Below are positions 1 through 8,958 of a stretch of 33,458 bases of DNA, one piece after another. The position numbers were made by a program, and so were the translations under genes. Each line of letters opens with the position of its first letter. The stretch's first letter is position 1. Origin of the DNA: SAR324 cluster bacterium SAR324-CTD7B (GTDB lineage Bacteria; SAR324; NAC60-12); the NCBI GenBank assembly GCA_002082305.1, contig LSNO01000034.1, positions 1 to 33,458 of the forward strand, written 5' to 3'. The notes below the pieces were generated by a model that was not told the origin of the DNA, did not search any database, and was given only the letters and a program-made list of their open reading frames with translations.

Positions 1-157
1 AAAAGGGAGACGCGAAGAAATATGGAAAAATTTGTGGCCTTAAAGACGTAGTTATAATTTTGCTGAGGCCCGAATGGAAACCGGCCATATCGTTTTTGCC
101 TGCAATAGTATCAGAACTCGAAAGATGTTAATTCTCATTTAATACTGATATTACCGG

Positions 158-232
158 GTAATCTCGACCGATGTGAGAAATCTGATAAAGCGCTGATATC
201 TTAAAAGACCCCTCACAAACGTTCGGGATGAC
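158..232 (-). repeat. MITE-like intergenic repeat, copy 1
   Basis: This 75 bp element starts, on the minus strand, with GTCATCCCGAACG and ends with GTCGAGATTAC. Its two ends are imperfect inverted repeats of about 27 bp. It is a near copy of 15882-15956, in the opposite orientation. Similarity also runs about 25 bp past the GTCAT end (to position 258 here), with roughly 84% identity over about 101 bp counted by eye. It lies in the gap downstream of ndk. No coding capacity is seen. The rest of 1-271 shows no gene. Confidence 0.75.
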
Positions 233-271
233 ACGATATATCACGTGATTGTCGAGTTCCTGAAATGAATG

Positions 272-703
272 TCAGGAAACTGAATTTACACACTCAGTCT
301 GTGAGAAAAAATAAGAAATTTCGATGGCCGCATTTTCAAGACTGTCTGAACCATGGACAGTATTTTCACCAAGACTTTCCGCAAAATCACGTCTGATTGT
401 TCCCTCATCCGCATCAGCTGGATTAGTCGCTCCCATTATTTCACGATGATATTTAACCGCGTTTTCACCTTCCAGAACTGAAACTACTACCGGTCCGGAA
501 CTCATAAATTCCGTCAGTTCCCCAAAGAATGGCCGTTCCCGATGAACTGCATAAAATCCTTCTGCTTCAAGTTTTGACATATGAATCATTTTGGTGGCAA
601 CAATGCGCAGACCCTTTTCTTCAAAGCGGCTGAGTATTTTTCCAACAAGGTTGCGGCGCACACCGTCTGGTTTGATGATTGAAAATGTTTGTTCTAAAGG
701 CAT
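272..703 (-). CDS. ndk: Nucleoside diphosphate kinase
   Basis: This enzyme moves the gamma phosphate of ATP to nucleoside diphosphates through a phosphohistidine, balancing the (d)NTP pools in the cytoplasm. The 143 residues match the usual family length. Residues 5-14 hold the start of the fold ([10 protein letters not shown]). The catalytic motif NTVHGSDS lies at 114-121, with the phosphorylated His at 117. [17 protein letters not shown] at 91-107 is the conserved nucleotide-binding stretch. The ATG at 703 is preceded only by an A-rich tract, so the ribosome-binding site is weak. It lies 98 bp downstream of hisH on the same strand and may or may not share its transcript. The identification is secure. 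Confidence 0.97.
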   Translation of the reverse strand: MPLEQTFSIIKPDGVRRNLVGKILSRFEEKGLRIVATKMIHMSKLEAEGFYAVHRERPFFGELTEFMSSGPVVVSVLEGENAVKYHREIMGATNPADADEGTIRRDFAESLGENTVHGSDSLENAAIEISYFFSQTECVNSVS

Positions 704-801
704 TTTTTCTTTTTTATCAAGGTTTAATATTGTTCGTGATAATTCTTCAGACTAAATTCTGCAGTTGATTAACACTGATAATTAGTGTGTAAAACACACC
801 G

Positions 802-1404
802 CTAAGTGAGTGTACAGAAGTTTTTCAACAGTTGCAGTCCCGCATTTTGACTCTTTTCCGGATGAAACTGAACTCCCCACAAGTTGTCTTTACGAACAAC
901 TGCGGCAAAGTCATAACCGTAATTTGAGAGGCCCAAAACGTGCCCACTGTTTTCCGGACGCAAATGATAAGAATGAACAAAATAAAAATGCATCTCATCT
1001 AAAACATCTTGAAAAAGCGGATCTTTTCTCTGCTGAGAAACCTGATTCCAGCCAATCTGGGGAATTTTCAGTTCATGCTGGAAACGCTTAACTTTACCTG
1101 GAATCCAGCCCAAACCCACACGAGAACCATCTTCTTCGCTTTCGTCCATCAGCAATTGTGCTCCTACGCAAATTCCCAGCAAAGGAGTTCCTGCCTGAAC
1201 TTTTTCCTGCAGAGCTTCCAGCATTCCTGAGTTTCGCAAATGTTCCATAGCCGGACCAAATGCTCCAACTCCCGGAAGCAGAATTCTGTCTGCTTCCTTT
1301 AGCTCATCTGCATGAGAAACGAGCTGATTTTCCACTCCAGAGAAATCAAGCGCGTTTTTCAGATTGTGCAGATTTCCAACTTTGTAATCGATGATTACGT
1401 TCAT
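802..1404 (-). CDS. hisH: Imidazole glycerol phosphate synthase, glutaminase subunit HisH
   Basis: HisH hydrolyses glutamine and channels ammonia to HisF, which forms imidazole glycerol phosphate and AICAR in histidine synthesis. The 200 residues form one class I glutamine amidotransferase domain. The nucleophile Cys79 sits in GICVGAQLL, and the triad is completed by His181 and Glu183 in QFHPEKS. LLPGVGAFGP at 42-51 is the conserved oxyanion-side loop. The gene starts 5 bp after the hisB stop, so the two are surely co-transcribed and probably translationally linked. The partner hisF is not in the window. Confidence 0.96.
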   Translation of the reverse strand: MNVIIDYKVGNLHNLKNALDFSGVENQLVSHADELKEADRILLPGVGAFGPAMEHLRNSGMLEALQEKVQAGTPLLGICVGAQLLMDESEEDGSRVGLGWIPGKVKRFQHELKIPQIGWNQVSQQRKDPLFQDVLDEMHFYFVHSYHLRPENSGHVLGLSNYGYDFAAVVRKDNLWGVQFHPEKSQNAGLQLLKNFCTLT

Positions 1405-1409
1405 GCCTG

Positions 1410-2003
1410 TCAGAGACTTCCTTTTGTAGAAACCACTTCTGTACGTCGTGGATCTGACTCAACAGCCATACGTAGGGCACGCGCCATTGACTTGAACATG
1501 CCTTCGCATTTGTGATGGTCGTTGATTCCGTATAATATCGACAGGTGCAGAGTCATTTTAGACGAGATAGCAAGTGATTTGAAAAAGTGGTTGATCATCT
1601 GTGTATCCAACTGACCAATGCTCGGCTGAGTAAATTCACCTGAAAAGACAAATTCCGGACGTCCGGACAAATCCAAAGCAGCCCGGATTAACGCTTCGTC
1701 CATGGGCACATACGAATGACCGTAGCGGAAAATCCCTTTCTTTTCACCAACGGCTTCTGCCAACGCACTACCAAGAGCAAGCCCGATATCTTCCGTAGAG
1801 TGATGCGCATCAATTTCCAAATCACCACTGCAGGTTAATTTCAAATCAAACAAACCGTGAAAAGCCCATAAATTCAGCATGTGATCCAGAAAACCAATTC
1901 CGGTATTAATTTCAGATTTTCCGGAACCGTCAAGATTCAGTTCCAGTTTAATTTTTGTTTCTTTGGTTATGCGCTCAATTTTCGCGACTCTTTTTTGTTT
2001 CAT
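1410..2003 (-). CDS. hisB: Imidazoleglycerol-phosphate dehydratase
   Basis: This enzyme dehydrates imidazole glycerol phosphate to imidazole acetol phosphate, the step after HisHF. The 197 residues are the monofunctional form, without the N-terminal histidinol-phosphatase domain of the enterobacterial fusion. The two Mn-binding motifs are HHSTED at 67-72 and HHKCEG at 163-168. FLDHMLNLWAFHG (38-50) and HSYVPMDEAL (96-105) are also family signatures. The ATG at 2003 has an AGAGGA ribosome-binding site a few bases upstream. The gene lies 31 bp after the outer-membrane barrel gene and 5 bp before hisH. Confidence 0.97.
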   Translation of the reverse strand: MKQKRVAKIERITKETKIKLELNLDGSGKSEINTGIGFLDHMLNLWAFHGLFDLKLTCSGDLEIDAHHSTEDIGLALGSALAEAVGEKKGIFRYGHSYVPMDEALIRAALDLSGRPEFVFSGEFTQPSIGQLDTQMINHFFKSLAISSKMTLHLSILYGINDHHKCEGMFKSMARALRMAVESDPRRTEVVSTKGSL

Positions 2004-2034
2004 AGGTCCTCTTAAGTTTGTTAAAAGCGACAGT

Positions 2035-3615
2035 TCAGAAAGAGTAAGTCAAACGTCCGGCAAAGTGAAAAATCATATCTTTCCTTCCGGTAGGAACTGT
2101 TTGATCATCATAACTGAATGCTCTTGCCGGCTGAAATGCATTAAGATCCAAATCTACGTTTGCGTGACCAGCCATTTTCAGTGTAAATGTATTGTCCCAC
2201 TCAATGCCGATCATACTGGATTTAGTCCCGTTCGAGTCAAGCACAGGCTTGATGCGCTTTAGTTCGTAAAGACCAAATCGATAAACAGCAGTTGTTTCCG
2301 GAATGTCATAGCGATAACGAAAACCACCCATTTGAGTATTATTAATTGAGTGCCCCAAGCCGGTACCACTGTTCAGGTCGGGGCTGCCTCCGTTGAAATA
2401 AAATTTGGTTCCACGGTACGTTCCTGGTGATATTTCGTAAAAACTTTCCAGACCGCGAAGGTAATTTGTACCATTTCTGCTGCTGTCATCAAGTTGTTCA
2501 TCACCCTGGGCCATCATTCCGACAAGCATATATTCTTCACCCGGTTTTTTCCAACTGATTTCCAGTTCAGCTGCTCCGCCTGATATTTTTCTTTTATCCA
2601 TGTTATGCCTGTCATCATACTGGAAATAATTCCGATTGCCCTGATTTGAAATAATATCCGCATAAACACCCCAAACAGGTGTTTCCCACTGCATACGCAG
2701 TCCAAAATATTCCTGTTCATGTGCATTGTAATAAATTGGCTTACAGCTTGAGTTGAGAGTATAAGCCGACAGGCTCGTATTACAGTCACTTCCTGAGGTA
2801 AACCCTCCACTTTCCAAACTGGAAAGAGTACTGCTGGAGAGACGTTTTGCAGGAATATTATTCATTCCCAGTGGAACATCATGTTCTGTGTATTTGATAC
2901 GGAACATTTCAATTCGAAAAGAATCGATAACTTCGCCCTGTGAATCTACCTCGTGCCAAAAAGGATAGTCGAGTGAAAAGAAGTACAGCCAGTCTCCATC
3001 TGCAGAAGAAAGCTTCATTCCGCCAATTTCATAACACCAGGTTCCAGCCTTGCAGCGTTGCGAATAACCACTGAGGATTCCGGAAAATACCTTGCCGTTA
3101 CGGTCTCCTATGTTAATCGCATGTTTACCGATTTTTGTTACTTCATTCGGATTTCTGTTGAGTTCCAGATACGATTGCCGTGCAGTTAGATTTGCAGTTT
3201 GGGACTCTGCTCCAGTAGTACGTGAACTTCGTGAAGTCCTGATGTCAGACTGGTATATCGCTTCCTGATTAGTAGCAAGTTCCAGGTTTATTGAAATTAT
3301 ACGATGCACAGTTGAGCGCAGACGCAAACGTAAATCCTGATCAAAAGAAAACTCTTCTGCAGAGTTGGTTTCTGTTCGTGAAACAGGAAGAGATGTTGAA
3401 TTAATCTTTGAAATTCGCAGTCTGTAATCTCCGGAAAGTTCAACTCCAGGGGAAAATGTCAGGTGTTCTTTACGCTCAGAAACGTCACCTCGCTCAAGGG
3501 GTACAAAATGAGTTTGTGCTGTTGCTGTACCTGGACCTGCTGACAAAACAAATAAAACTAGCGCAGGAACAATCGAAAACAAACGGACAAAGCATATCCG
3601 CAAACAGGCTGGCAT
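2035..3615 (-). CDS. Outer-membrane beta-barrel protein, porin or alginate-export-like
   Basis: The 526 residues start with a Sec signal peptide (hydrophobic core about 9-28, probable cleavage after ATA at 31-33). The mature chain has many short alternating polar/apolar strands rich in aromatics and ends in LTYSF. A terminal Phe preceded by alternating residues is the BAM recognition signal of outer-membrane barrels. Strand-like stretches such as SGDYRLRISKI and QDLRLRLRSTVHR resemble AlgE-type or other single-channel barrel proteins, but I cannot name the family. It stands first in a run with hisB 31 bp downstream, an unusual partner. A promoter candidate lies upstream at 3682-3710. The substrate is unknown. 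Confidence 0.75.
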   Translation of the reverse strand: MPACLRICFVRLFSIVPALVLFVLSAGPGTATAQTHFVPLERGDVSERKEHLTFSPGVELSGDYRLRISKINSTSLPVSRTETNSAEEFSFDQDLRLRLRSTVHRIISINLELATNQEAIYQSDIRTSRSSRTTGAESQTANLTARQSYLELNRNPNEVTKIGKHAINIGDRNGKVFSGILSGYSQRCKAGTWCYEIGGMKLSSADGDWLYFFSLDYPFWHEVDSQGEVIDSFRIEMFRIKYTEHDVPLGMNNIPAKRLSSSTLSSLESGGFTSGSDCNTSLSAYTLNSSCKPIYYNAHEQEYFGLRMQWETPVWGVYADIISNQGNRNYFQYDDRHNMDKRKISGGAAELEISWKKPGEEYMLVGMMAQGDEQLDDSSRNGTNYLRGLESFYEISPGTYRGTKFYFNGGSPDLNSGTGLGHSINNTQMGGFRYRYDIPETTAVYRFGLYELKRIKPVLDSNGTKSSMIGIEWDNTFTLKMAGHANVDLDLNAFQPARAFSYDDQTVPTGRKDMIFHFAGRLTYSF

Positions 3616-3681
3616 AAGACTCTGAAAAGAAAGAGGATAGATGAATTGTATAATTTTTATAAGAGGATAATTTATACTTGA

Positions 3682-3710
3682 ATATTAGTAGATTAAGTTA
3701 AGAATAGCAA
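3682..3710 (-). promoter_or_regulatory. Candidate sigma70 promoter for the barrel-hisB-hisH run
   Basis: On the minus strand TTGCTA (3710-3705) is followed after 17 bases by TAATAT (3687-3682), in the A+T-rich gap between the TerB-like gene and the barrel gene. Predicted transcription would begin about 60 bases before the ATG at 3615. Both boxes deviate from consensus, so support is moderate. Confidence 0.4.
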
Positions 3711-3737
3711 GTTTTTTTCAGCACAACGTTTGTATAT

Positions 3738-4229
3738 TCAACTCATTATTATACTTTCAATAATACGGTTTCGATGTGTGTTGCTGGTTTTTAAGTCTTG
3801 AGTTAACTTTCGATTTATTTCCATTTGTTTTACTGACCAGCTAATGACAGCACGAATAAAATCAACTTCAAGATCCAAACAATTTCCGCATTTTTTTAAT
3901 AATTCTGCTTCACTTTTTTTAAGACTACCGTCTATAACTGCAATTCCAGCAAGATAAAAGAAAATTTTTAGAGAAAGATCCGGGTCCATTTTGATTTTTT
4001 TTACCTCGAATAGATTTCTCTCTTTCACTTTTTTCATTAAATCAAGAATTTCTTCCTTGCTGTCCAGCAGGCCCATTGCTTCCTGCAAAGCCACAAACTC
4101 ATGTCTCTCAATGATGTCATCTGCAACAACTATGTTTGCAATTGCATTGACCACCCAGTCCCTGATTTCTTTTGATGACTCAGAAAAAAGATCTTGTGAA
4201 AATTCACGATCTAATTGCAGTTTATACAT
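3738..4229 (-). CDS. TerB-like helical protein
   Basis: The 163 residues are all-helical. Two similar acidic motifs, VVADDIIERHE (34-44) and VIDGSLKKSE (98-107), follow the pattern hydrophobic-x-x-D-G/D-x-(I/L)-x-x-x-E of the TerB/DjlA-like domain. That domain is found in tellurite-resistance TerB and in many proteins of unknown function, where the acidic loops can bind metal. No signal peptide or membrane segment is seen, so it should be cytoplasmic. The ATG at 4229 has a good AGGAG site 6 bases upstream. It starts 43 bp after the proA stop and is probably the last gene of that transcript. No other ter gene is nearby, so a role in tellurite resistance is not supported. Confidence 0.6.
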   Translation of the reverse strand: MYKLQLDREFSQDLFSESSKEIRDWVVNAIANIVVADDIIERHEFVALQEAMGLLDSKEEILDLMKKVKERNLFEVKKIKMDPDLSLKIFFYLAGIAVIDGSLKKSEAELLKKCGNCLDLEVDFIRAVISWSVKQMEINRKLTQDLKTSNTHRNRIIESIIMS

Positions 4230-4272
4230 GAAAGCTCCTATTTCAATCTAGTAAAAACTTTGAAATCTACAG

Positions 4273-5613
4273 TTATTTATATTGAATTTCCTCATGTAGA
4301 AATTCCCGCTTACCCTGCCCATATTGACCAGCGCCCTGCCCGTTTCCATATAATTTATATTTATAAATTACCAAACCTTCAAGTCCAACAGGACCTCGTG
4401 AGTGAGTTTTACCGGTACTTACTCCAACTTCTGCCCCAAATCCGTATCGAAATCCATCCGCAAATCGAGTTGACGCATTCCAAAATACACCTGCTGCATC
4501 CACGGTATTCATGAACCATTCTGCCAACTCTGAATTTTCAGTAACAATTGTATCAGTATGCCTGGAACCAAAATGATTGATGTGCCTAACTGCCTCCTCT
4601 GCAGATTTGACTGATTTAACAGAAATTATCAAATCGATATATTCAGTTGTCCAGTCTTCTTCAACTGCATTTTTTAACTTTAATTCAGTAAATTTTTCCA
4701 GACGTTTTTGAGTTTGCTGACATACCCTCAATTCTACACCGGCTTCCTGCATTTTTCTCAAAATTTCTACCAGCCACTCAACCGGATATTTTTGATGCAC
4801 AAGTAAAGTTTCCACAGCATTGCAGACAGCGGGATAATCCAACTTTGCATCCAGTGCAACCTCAATGCTTTTCTTTTCATCTGCAGCTTGATCCAGATAC
4901 ACATGACAAAGTCCATCTGCATGTCCCAGCACTGGAACCTGCGCATTTTTTTGAATATTCCGGACCAGTTCATTGCTGCCGCGGGGAATGATTAAATCAA
5001 GTTCAGAACTCATTTTCACCAACTGTGAAACTTCATCGCGGCTTTCCACCAGACTGACTGCATTTTCTGGTACAGTATCATTCTTCGCAAGAGTATTCCG
5101 GATCAGTTTTGCCAGTACACGATTTGAATTTTGTGCCTCTTTGCCTCCTTTTAAAATTACCGCATTTCCGGATTTTAGAGCTAATGCAGAAATTTGTATG
5201 ACCACATCCGGACGTGATTCAAAAATTACCAGAATGACTCCAATTGGACAGGACACACGATAGAGATCAAGACCTTCATCCAGCCGGGTTGCCTGAATTA
5301 TTTTGCCTGCAGGATCTGGCAATGCAGCAACACTTTCGCAGTTTTGTGCCATCTGCTCAATCTTTTCTTCATTGAGTAAAACACGGTTGCAGGCACTTGC
5401 AGACAACTCACCACACTCCAGCATTTTTTGGGCTTCAGCCATATCCCTGGCGTTCTCTGCCAAAATTTCAGCCGAATTTTCACGCAATGCTTGAGCTAAT
5501 TCATGAAGAACATTGTTTTTATGCAAATTTTCCAGATTCGCCAAAACAAGGAAGGCTTCACGTGCCTGTTTTACTTGCTTGTGTATTGCTGAGGAAACTT
5601 GAGAGTTTTTCAT
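4273..5613 (-). CDS. proA: Glutamate-5-semialdehyde dehydrogenase (gamma-glutamyl phosphate reductase)
   Basis: ProA reduces gamma-glutamyl phosphate to glutamate semialdehyde with NADPH, the second step of proline synthesis. The aldehyde dehydrogenase fold is clear: ESRPDVVIQISALALKSGNA and LKGGKEA in the first half, DYPAVCNAVETLLV with the catalytic Cys264 (from the ATG at 5613), and GAEVGVSTGKTHSRGPVGLE near the end. At 446 residues it is longer than the usual ~417. The extra part is a C-terminal tail rich in Gly, Gln and charged residues after YKLYGNG. A TTG 18 bases upstream (5631) could give 452 residues; I prefer the ATG. proB is not in the window. The gene follows bamA by about 46 bp. 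Confidence 0.95.
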   Translation of the reverse strand: MKNSQVSSAIHKQVKQAREAFLVLANLENLHKNNVLHELAQALRENSAEILAENARDMAEAQKMLECGELSASACNRVLLNEEKIEQMAQNCESVAALPDPAGKIIQATRLDEGLDLYRVSCPIGVILVIFESRPDVVIQISALALKSGNAVILKGGKEAQNSNRVLAKLIRNTLAKNDTVPENAVSLVESRDEVSQLVKMSSELDLIIPRGSNELVRNIQKNAQVPVLGHADGLCHVYLDQAADEKKSIEVALDAKLDYPAVCNAVETLLVHQKYPVEWLVEILRKMQEAGVELRVCQQTQKRLEKFTELKLKNAVEEDWTTEYIDLIISVKSVKSAEEAVRHINHFGSRHTDTIVTENSELAEWFMNTVDAAGVFWNASTRFADGFRYGFGAEVGVSTGKTHSRGPVGLEGLVIYKYKLYGNGQGAGQYGQGKREFLHEEIQYK

Positions 5614-5659
5614 TAAATTATAAGATTGCAATTTCGGCCGGACAGTTCAGCAGCATTTG

Positions 5660-8143
5660 TTAAAACAAGCCGCTGACAGTGAATTCAAAACGATCCGGAG
5701 TTTCATCGGGACGCTTATCCAGTTTCGATCCATACTCAAAACGCAGCACACCCATTGGAGTTATCACACGAACACCAAAGCCCGCACTTTTACGCAGATC
5801 AAAAAAACCGGGTTCTTTTTCGCCAAGTAGTTGATATTGCCTCGATTCCGCATTAACATTTCCTGCATCCATAAATACCAGTCCGCGGACAAAACTATTC
5901 TCATCTTGACTGAGTGGAAACAGTAATTCAAGATTAAAGACTCTCTCTGAAATTCCGCCGCTCTTTAATTCCTGCAATTCGCTGGTACTCAAGCCGACAG
6001 CTCTGCTGTCATAAGTTTTTGTCTGCTGGTAACCCAGTTCGTCAGTGATCACTCTGTATTCACGATTACGAAGCTGCTCGCTAGGACCGTAGGGTCCGGC
6101 TATGCGGTAATAATAGTGTCCCCGTACTGAATCAATACCTCCTATACGATACCTGTCTTCGGATGGAATCGGCGAACCACCCTGTTCCTGCAGCAACCCG
6201 AAACGTCCTTTGGCCATCAAAATTAAAGTGTTATTCTGGTTCATTGCCCAAAATTGCTGATACTGAAGTCGGTACTCCCGCAACTGAATATTCCCGCCGA
6301 AAGGTGTGCCGGTCTGTATAACCCGAAAGGAAGTTTTTAAGCCTCCGCTTGGAAAGACAGGATGATTGACAGTGTTGTAGGTCAAAGACGGTGAAACAGA
6401 ATGCTTATAAATGTCATCTCCGGAATCAGAAAAGATGCGATCAAGTGAACTGATTTGAGTTCCGAAACGTAAATTCCGGAAATAAAGTGGCATTGCCAAA
6501 CTAAAACCATAGTTGTTTTCGGTGATTATTCCACGTCCAAATTCTGTTGAATCCTGAACCTTGCTTCTTGAAGCAAAAATAGAACCTGAAACCTGTGAAT
6601 CAAAGAGTCTTGGATCAATCAGTGTTATATCAAATTTTTGTTGAACACTCTGTTCTGCAAACTGGGCACTAAGCCGCAGAGTCCGCCCTGACCCGAGCAG
6701 GTTGCCCTTTGAAAGTGTCACTCCTCCACTGAATCCGGAAAAATCGCTATACCCTACTTGAGCCTGAAAAGTTCCGGTTTGGGCTTCTTTAAGACGAGCC
6801 ATGATATCCAGCAGATTGTCCTCTTGATCACGTGGAGATCGTTCCAGGATCACTCCGGACTGAAAAAAGCCTAAACGGTTAAGATTTTCCTGACTGAGGC
6901 GCAGTTTTTTACCATTAAAAAGCTCTTCTTCCTGTAATTCAAACTCACGCCGAATCACATGATCTCGTGTTTCAATATTTCCCGCAATTTCCAGACGGCC
7001 AATGTAGGCTTTCTCACCCTTCAAAATGCGGTAAGTTACATCAACAGTTTTTGTTTCTTTATGAACTTTTGTTTCCGGTACAACCCTGACAAAAGCATAA
7101 CCCCGTTCATGGTAAATTTCACTTATACCTGAACGATCTCTATTTTGCAGAAACGGATTATAAATTTCACCTTCTTCCAGCAACAAGCCTTCCATTAACT
7201 TTTCTTTTTCACCCAGAATGTCACCGGATACAGAGATCTTTCCAGAGTAATACTGATCTCCTTCTGTAATATTTAAACGGACATCGACCCGACTATAATC
7301 AGGATTGTGAATCAACGTTACATCCGGTTTTTCAATAAATACTTTTATGAATCCATTTTTAAGATAGTGCTGAGTAATCAGTGACAGGTCCTGATTTATC
7401 ATTTCTTCACGGAAAAGGCCTGATTGATTTGCCCAGGCCACACAATCAATTTCAGAACTCAGGATGAATCTTTTGATATCAAGTTCTGAATAAAATTTAG
7501 TACCAGAAATGTAAATATCTGAGAGATAAACACGAGGTTTTTCCTCCATCTCAAATACTACACGAAACTTTTTTCCTTCGGATTCAAGACTGGATTCCAC
7601 AGCTTCAACTCTACTTTTCACACGAACCCCGGGATAACCCTCACTTCGGTAGTACTCCAAAATTATTTGCTCATTTACCGCAATTTTTTCTTGATCAAAT
7701 GGATCATACTGGACCAGGGTCATCTTTTCTTCAATTTCTGTCCGTTCAACCAGCATTACTCCAACAAGTTTCACCTCCGACAGACGAGGACGTTCCTTTA
7801 CCACAAAGCGCAGTAAATATCCTTTTGCGCCTGATTCTTCAAAATCCTGAAGTTTTACTTCTGCCTGTACATCTTCAAACAATTTCATTTGATAAATGGA
7901 GTGGATGTCCCTGCGAACAGCCTTACGTGACAGAGGTTCGCCAACTTGACTTTCTATCAAAAACAGGATCTGAGAGGATTCCAAGTCGGATGTGCCTTTT
8001 ATTTCAATCTCAGAAATAAGTGACGATAAATCCGCACTACTTGTCGTTTGTGCATAGAGAACTTGATTGAAATTGCTTAGGCACAGGAAGCCCAGAAAAA
8101 CAATCGCAAATAAAAAACGAAAAACAGAAGAAAGGAAGTTCAT
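5660..8143 (-). CDS. bamA: Outer-membrane protein assembly factor BamA
   Basis: BamA inserts and folds beta-barrel proteins in the outer membrane. The 827 residues comprise a signal peptide (about 1-31, ending LYAQ), a run of POTRA domains over roughly 40-430 (repeats such as VDVTYRILKGEKAYIGRLEI), and the 16-strand Omp85 barrel to the terminal ...FTVSGLF with the C-terminal Phe. The conserved barrel loop 6 motif, usually VRGF or VRGY, reads VRGH at 673-676. The length and architecture fit BamA rather than the shorter TamA. It follows lolD by 54 bp on the same strand, pairing lipoprotein export with barrel assembly. The common skp/lpxD neighbours are absent here. Confidence 0.95.
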   Translation of the reverse strand: MNFLSSVFRFLFAIVFLGFLCLSNFNQVLYAQTTSSADLSSLISEIEIKGTSDLESSQILFLIESQVGEPLSRKAVRRDIHSIYQMKLFEDVQAEVKLQDFEESGAKGYLLRFVVKERPRLSEVKLVGVMLVERTEIEEKMTLVQYDPFDQEKIAVNEQIILEYYRSEGYPGVRVKSRVEAVESSLESEGKKFRVVFEMEEKPRVYLSDIYISGTKFYSELDIKRFILSSEIDCVAWANQSGLFREEMINQDLSLITQHYLKNGFIKVFIEKPDVTLIHNPDYSRVDVRLNITEGDQYYSGKISVSGDILGEKEKLMEGLLLEEGEIYNPFLQNRDRSGISEIYHERGYAFVRVVPETKVHKETKTVDVTYRILKGEKAYIGRLEIAGNIETRDHVIRREFELQEEELFNGKKLRLSQENLNRLGFFQSGVILERSPRDQEDNLLDIMARLKEAQTGTFQAQVGYSDFSGFSGGVTLSKGNLLGSGRTLRLSAQFAEQSVQQKFDITLIDPRLFDSQVSGSIFASRSKVQDSTEFGRGIITENNYGFSLAMPLYFRNLRFGTQISSLDRIFSDSGDDIYKHSVSPSLTYNTVNHPVFPSGGLKTSFRVIQTGTPFGGNIQLREYRLQYQQFWAMNQNNTLILMAKGRFGLLQEQGGSPIPSEDRYRIGGIDSVRGHYYYRIAGPYGPSEQLRNREYRVITDELGYQQTKTYDSRAVGLSTSELQELKSGGISERVFNLELLFPLSQDENSFVRGLVFMDAGNVNAESRQYQLLGEKEPGFFDLRKSAGFGVRVITPMGVLRFEYGSKLDKRPDETPDRFEFTVSGLF

Positions 8144-8197
8144 CAGGTTTGAAAGAAGCAGGAATCAGGCAGAGTAGAAATTCTTTTGCGGAAATTC

Positions 8198-8881
8198 TTA
8201 ATCATTCGTAAGCAAATGCAGTTGTCCATTTTCCATACGATGCTGATACTGCATGGCCGATGCAAGGCTGGTGTTGTGGGTAATCATAACAAGTGTAGTT
8301 TCATTTTCTCGGTTTAGTCGCAGCAAAATTTCCATTACCTGCTCACCTGTCTCTTGGTCCAGGTTTCCGGTTGGTTCATCTGCCAGTACAATTCGGGGTC
8401 GATTGACTAAAGCACGAGCAATCGCGACCCGCTGCTGTTCTCCTCCGGAAAGCTGTGTCGGCTTATGTCCAGCACGCTCAGACAGTCCAACTTTTTCCAG
8501 CAGTTCAAAAGCATATTTCCGGACAATTCCAGTATTTTTACCTTGAATCAACTGGGGAATCATCACATTTTCCAACGCAGTAAAATCCTGTAGTAACTGG
8601 TGGAATTGAAAGATAAAACCAACTTTTTCATTCCGGAACTGTGCAGCCTGGTCGCGGGTTAAGTTGGCCAAATCGCTGCCGTCAAGGTACAACTGCCCTT
8701 CGTCTATACCTTCCAGCATTCCAATTGTATGCAGAAAAGTGCTCTTTCCGGTTCCGGAAGTTCCAACTATTGCTACAGTCGAACCCGACTTTGCTTCAAA
8801 ATTAAGGCCCCGCAAAATGTGCAGCTTCAAGCCTTCTCCGTCAATGTAGCTTTTGTGCAGATTAGAAACCTGGATTTGCAT
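8198..8881 (-). CDS. lolD: Lipoprotein-releasing ABC transporter ATPase (LolD-type)
   Basis: This ATPase should power LolCE-type permeases that release lipoproteins from the inner membrane to LolA. The 227 residues match LolD length. Walker A is GTSGTGKST (40-48), the Q-loop is FIFQFHQLL, the signature LSGGEQQRVAIARAL starts at 144, and Walker B with D-loop is LADEPTGNLD (166-175). The MacB/LolD/FtsE subfamily is shown by LADEPTGNLD and FQFHQLLQDFTALENV. Its neighbour bamA favours LolD over MacB or FtsE. No lolC or lolE gene is present in the window, so the permease must be elsewhere. Confidence 0.85.
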   Translation of the reverse strand: MQIQVSNLHKSYIDGEGLKLHILRGLNFEAKSGSTVAIVGTSGTGKSTFLHTIGMLEGIDEGQLYLDGSDLANLTRDQAAQFRNEKVGFIFQFHQLLQDFTALENVMIPQLIQGKNTGIVRKYAFELLEKVGLSERAGHKPTQLSGGEQQRVAIARALVNRPRIVLADEPTGNLDQETGEQVMEILLRLNRENETTLVMITHNTSLASAMQYQHRMENGQLHLLTND

Positions 8882-8958
8882 TGTACTGAAGAAACACTAA
8901 AATATAACAGAATAACAGAAAATTACGGCGAATCACAAGACCAAACGAACCACAAATA

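Noticed and set aside
257..278. Inverted repeat TTCCTGA/TCAGGAA at the ndk stop codon as a terminator
   Set aside because: The stem is only 7 bp with an 8-base loop and no T run follows on the minus strand.
785..799. GTGTGT/ACACAC hairpin between hisH and ndk
   Set aside because: A 6 bp A/T-G/C alternating stem without a T run; weak and easily due to chance.
810..1515. Plus-strand ORFs opposite hisH and hisB
   Set aside because: They lie antisense to secure genes, show no domain and are not conserved-looking; the same holds for other antisense frames across the window.
3738..4229. TerB-like protein as a tellurite-resistance gene
   Set aside because: Only the fold motif is shared; no terA, terC, terD or terZ gene is present.
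5629..5631. TTG start for proA (and TTG starts at 10761, 19448, 25584 and 26393; GTG starts at 20405 and 31381)
   Set aside because: In each case a nearby downstream start fits better by start codon, spacing to a ribosome-binding site or overlap with the upstream gene.
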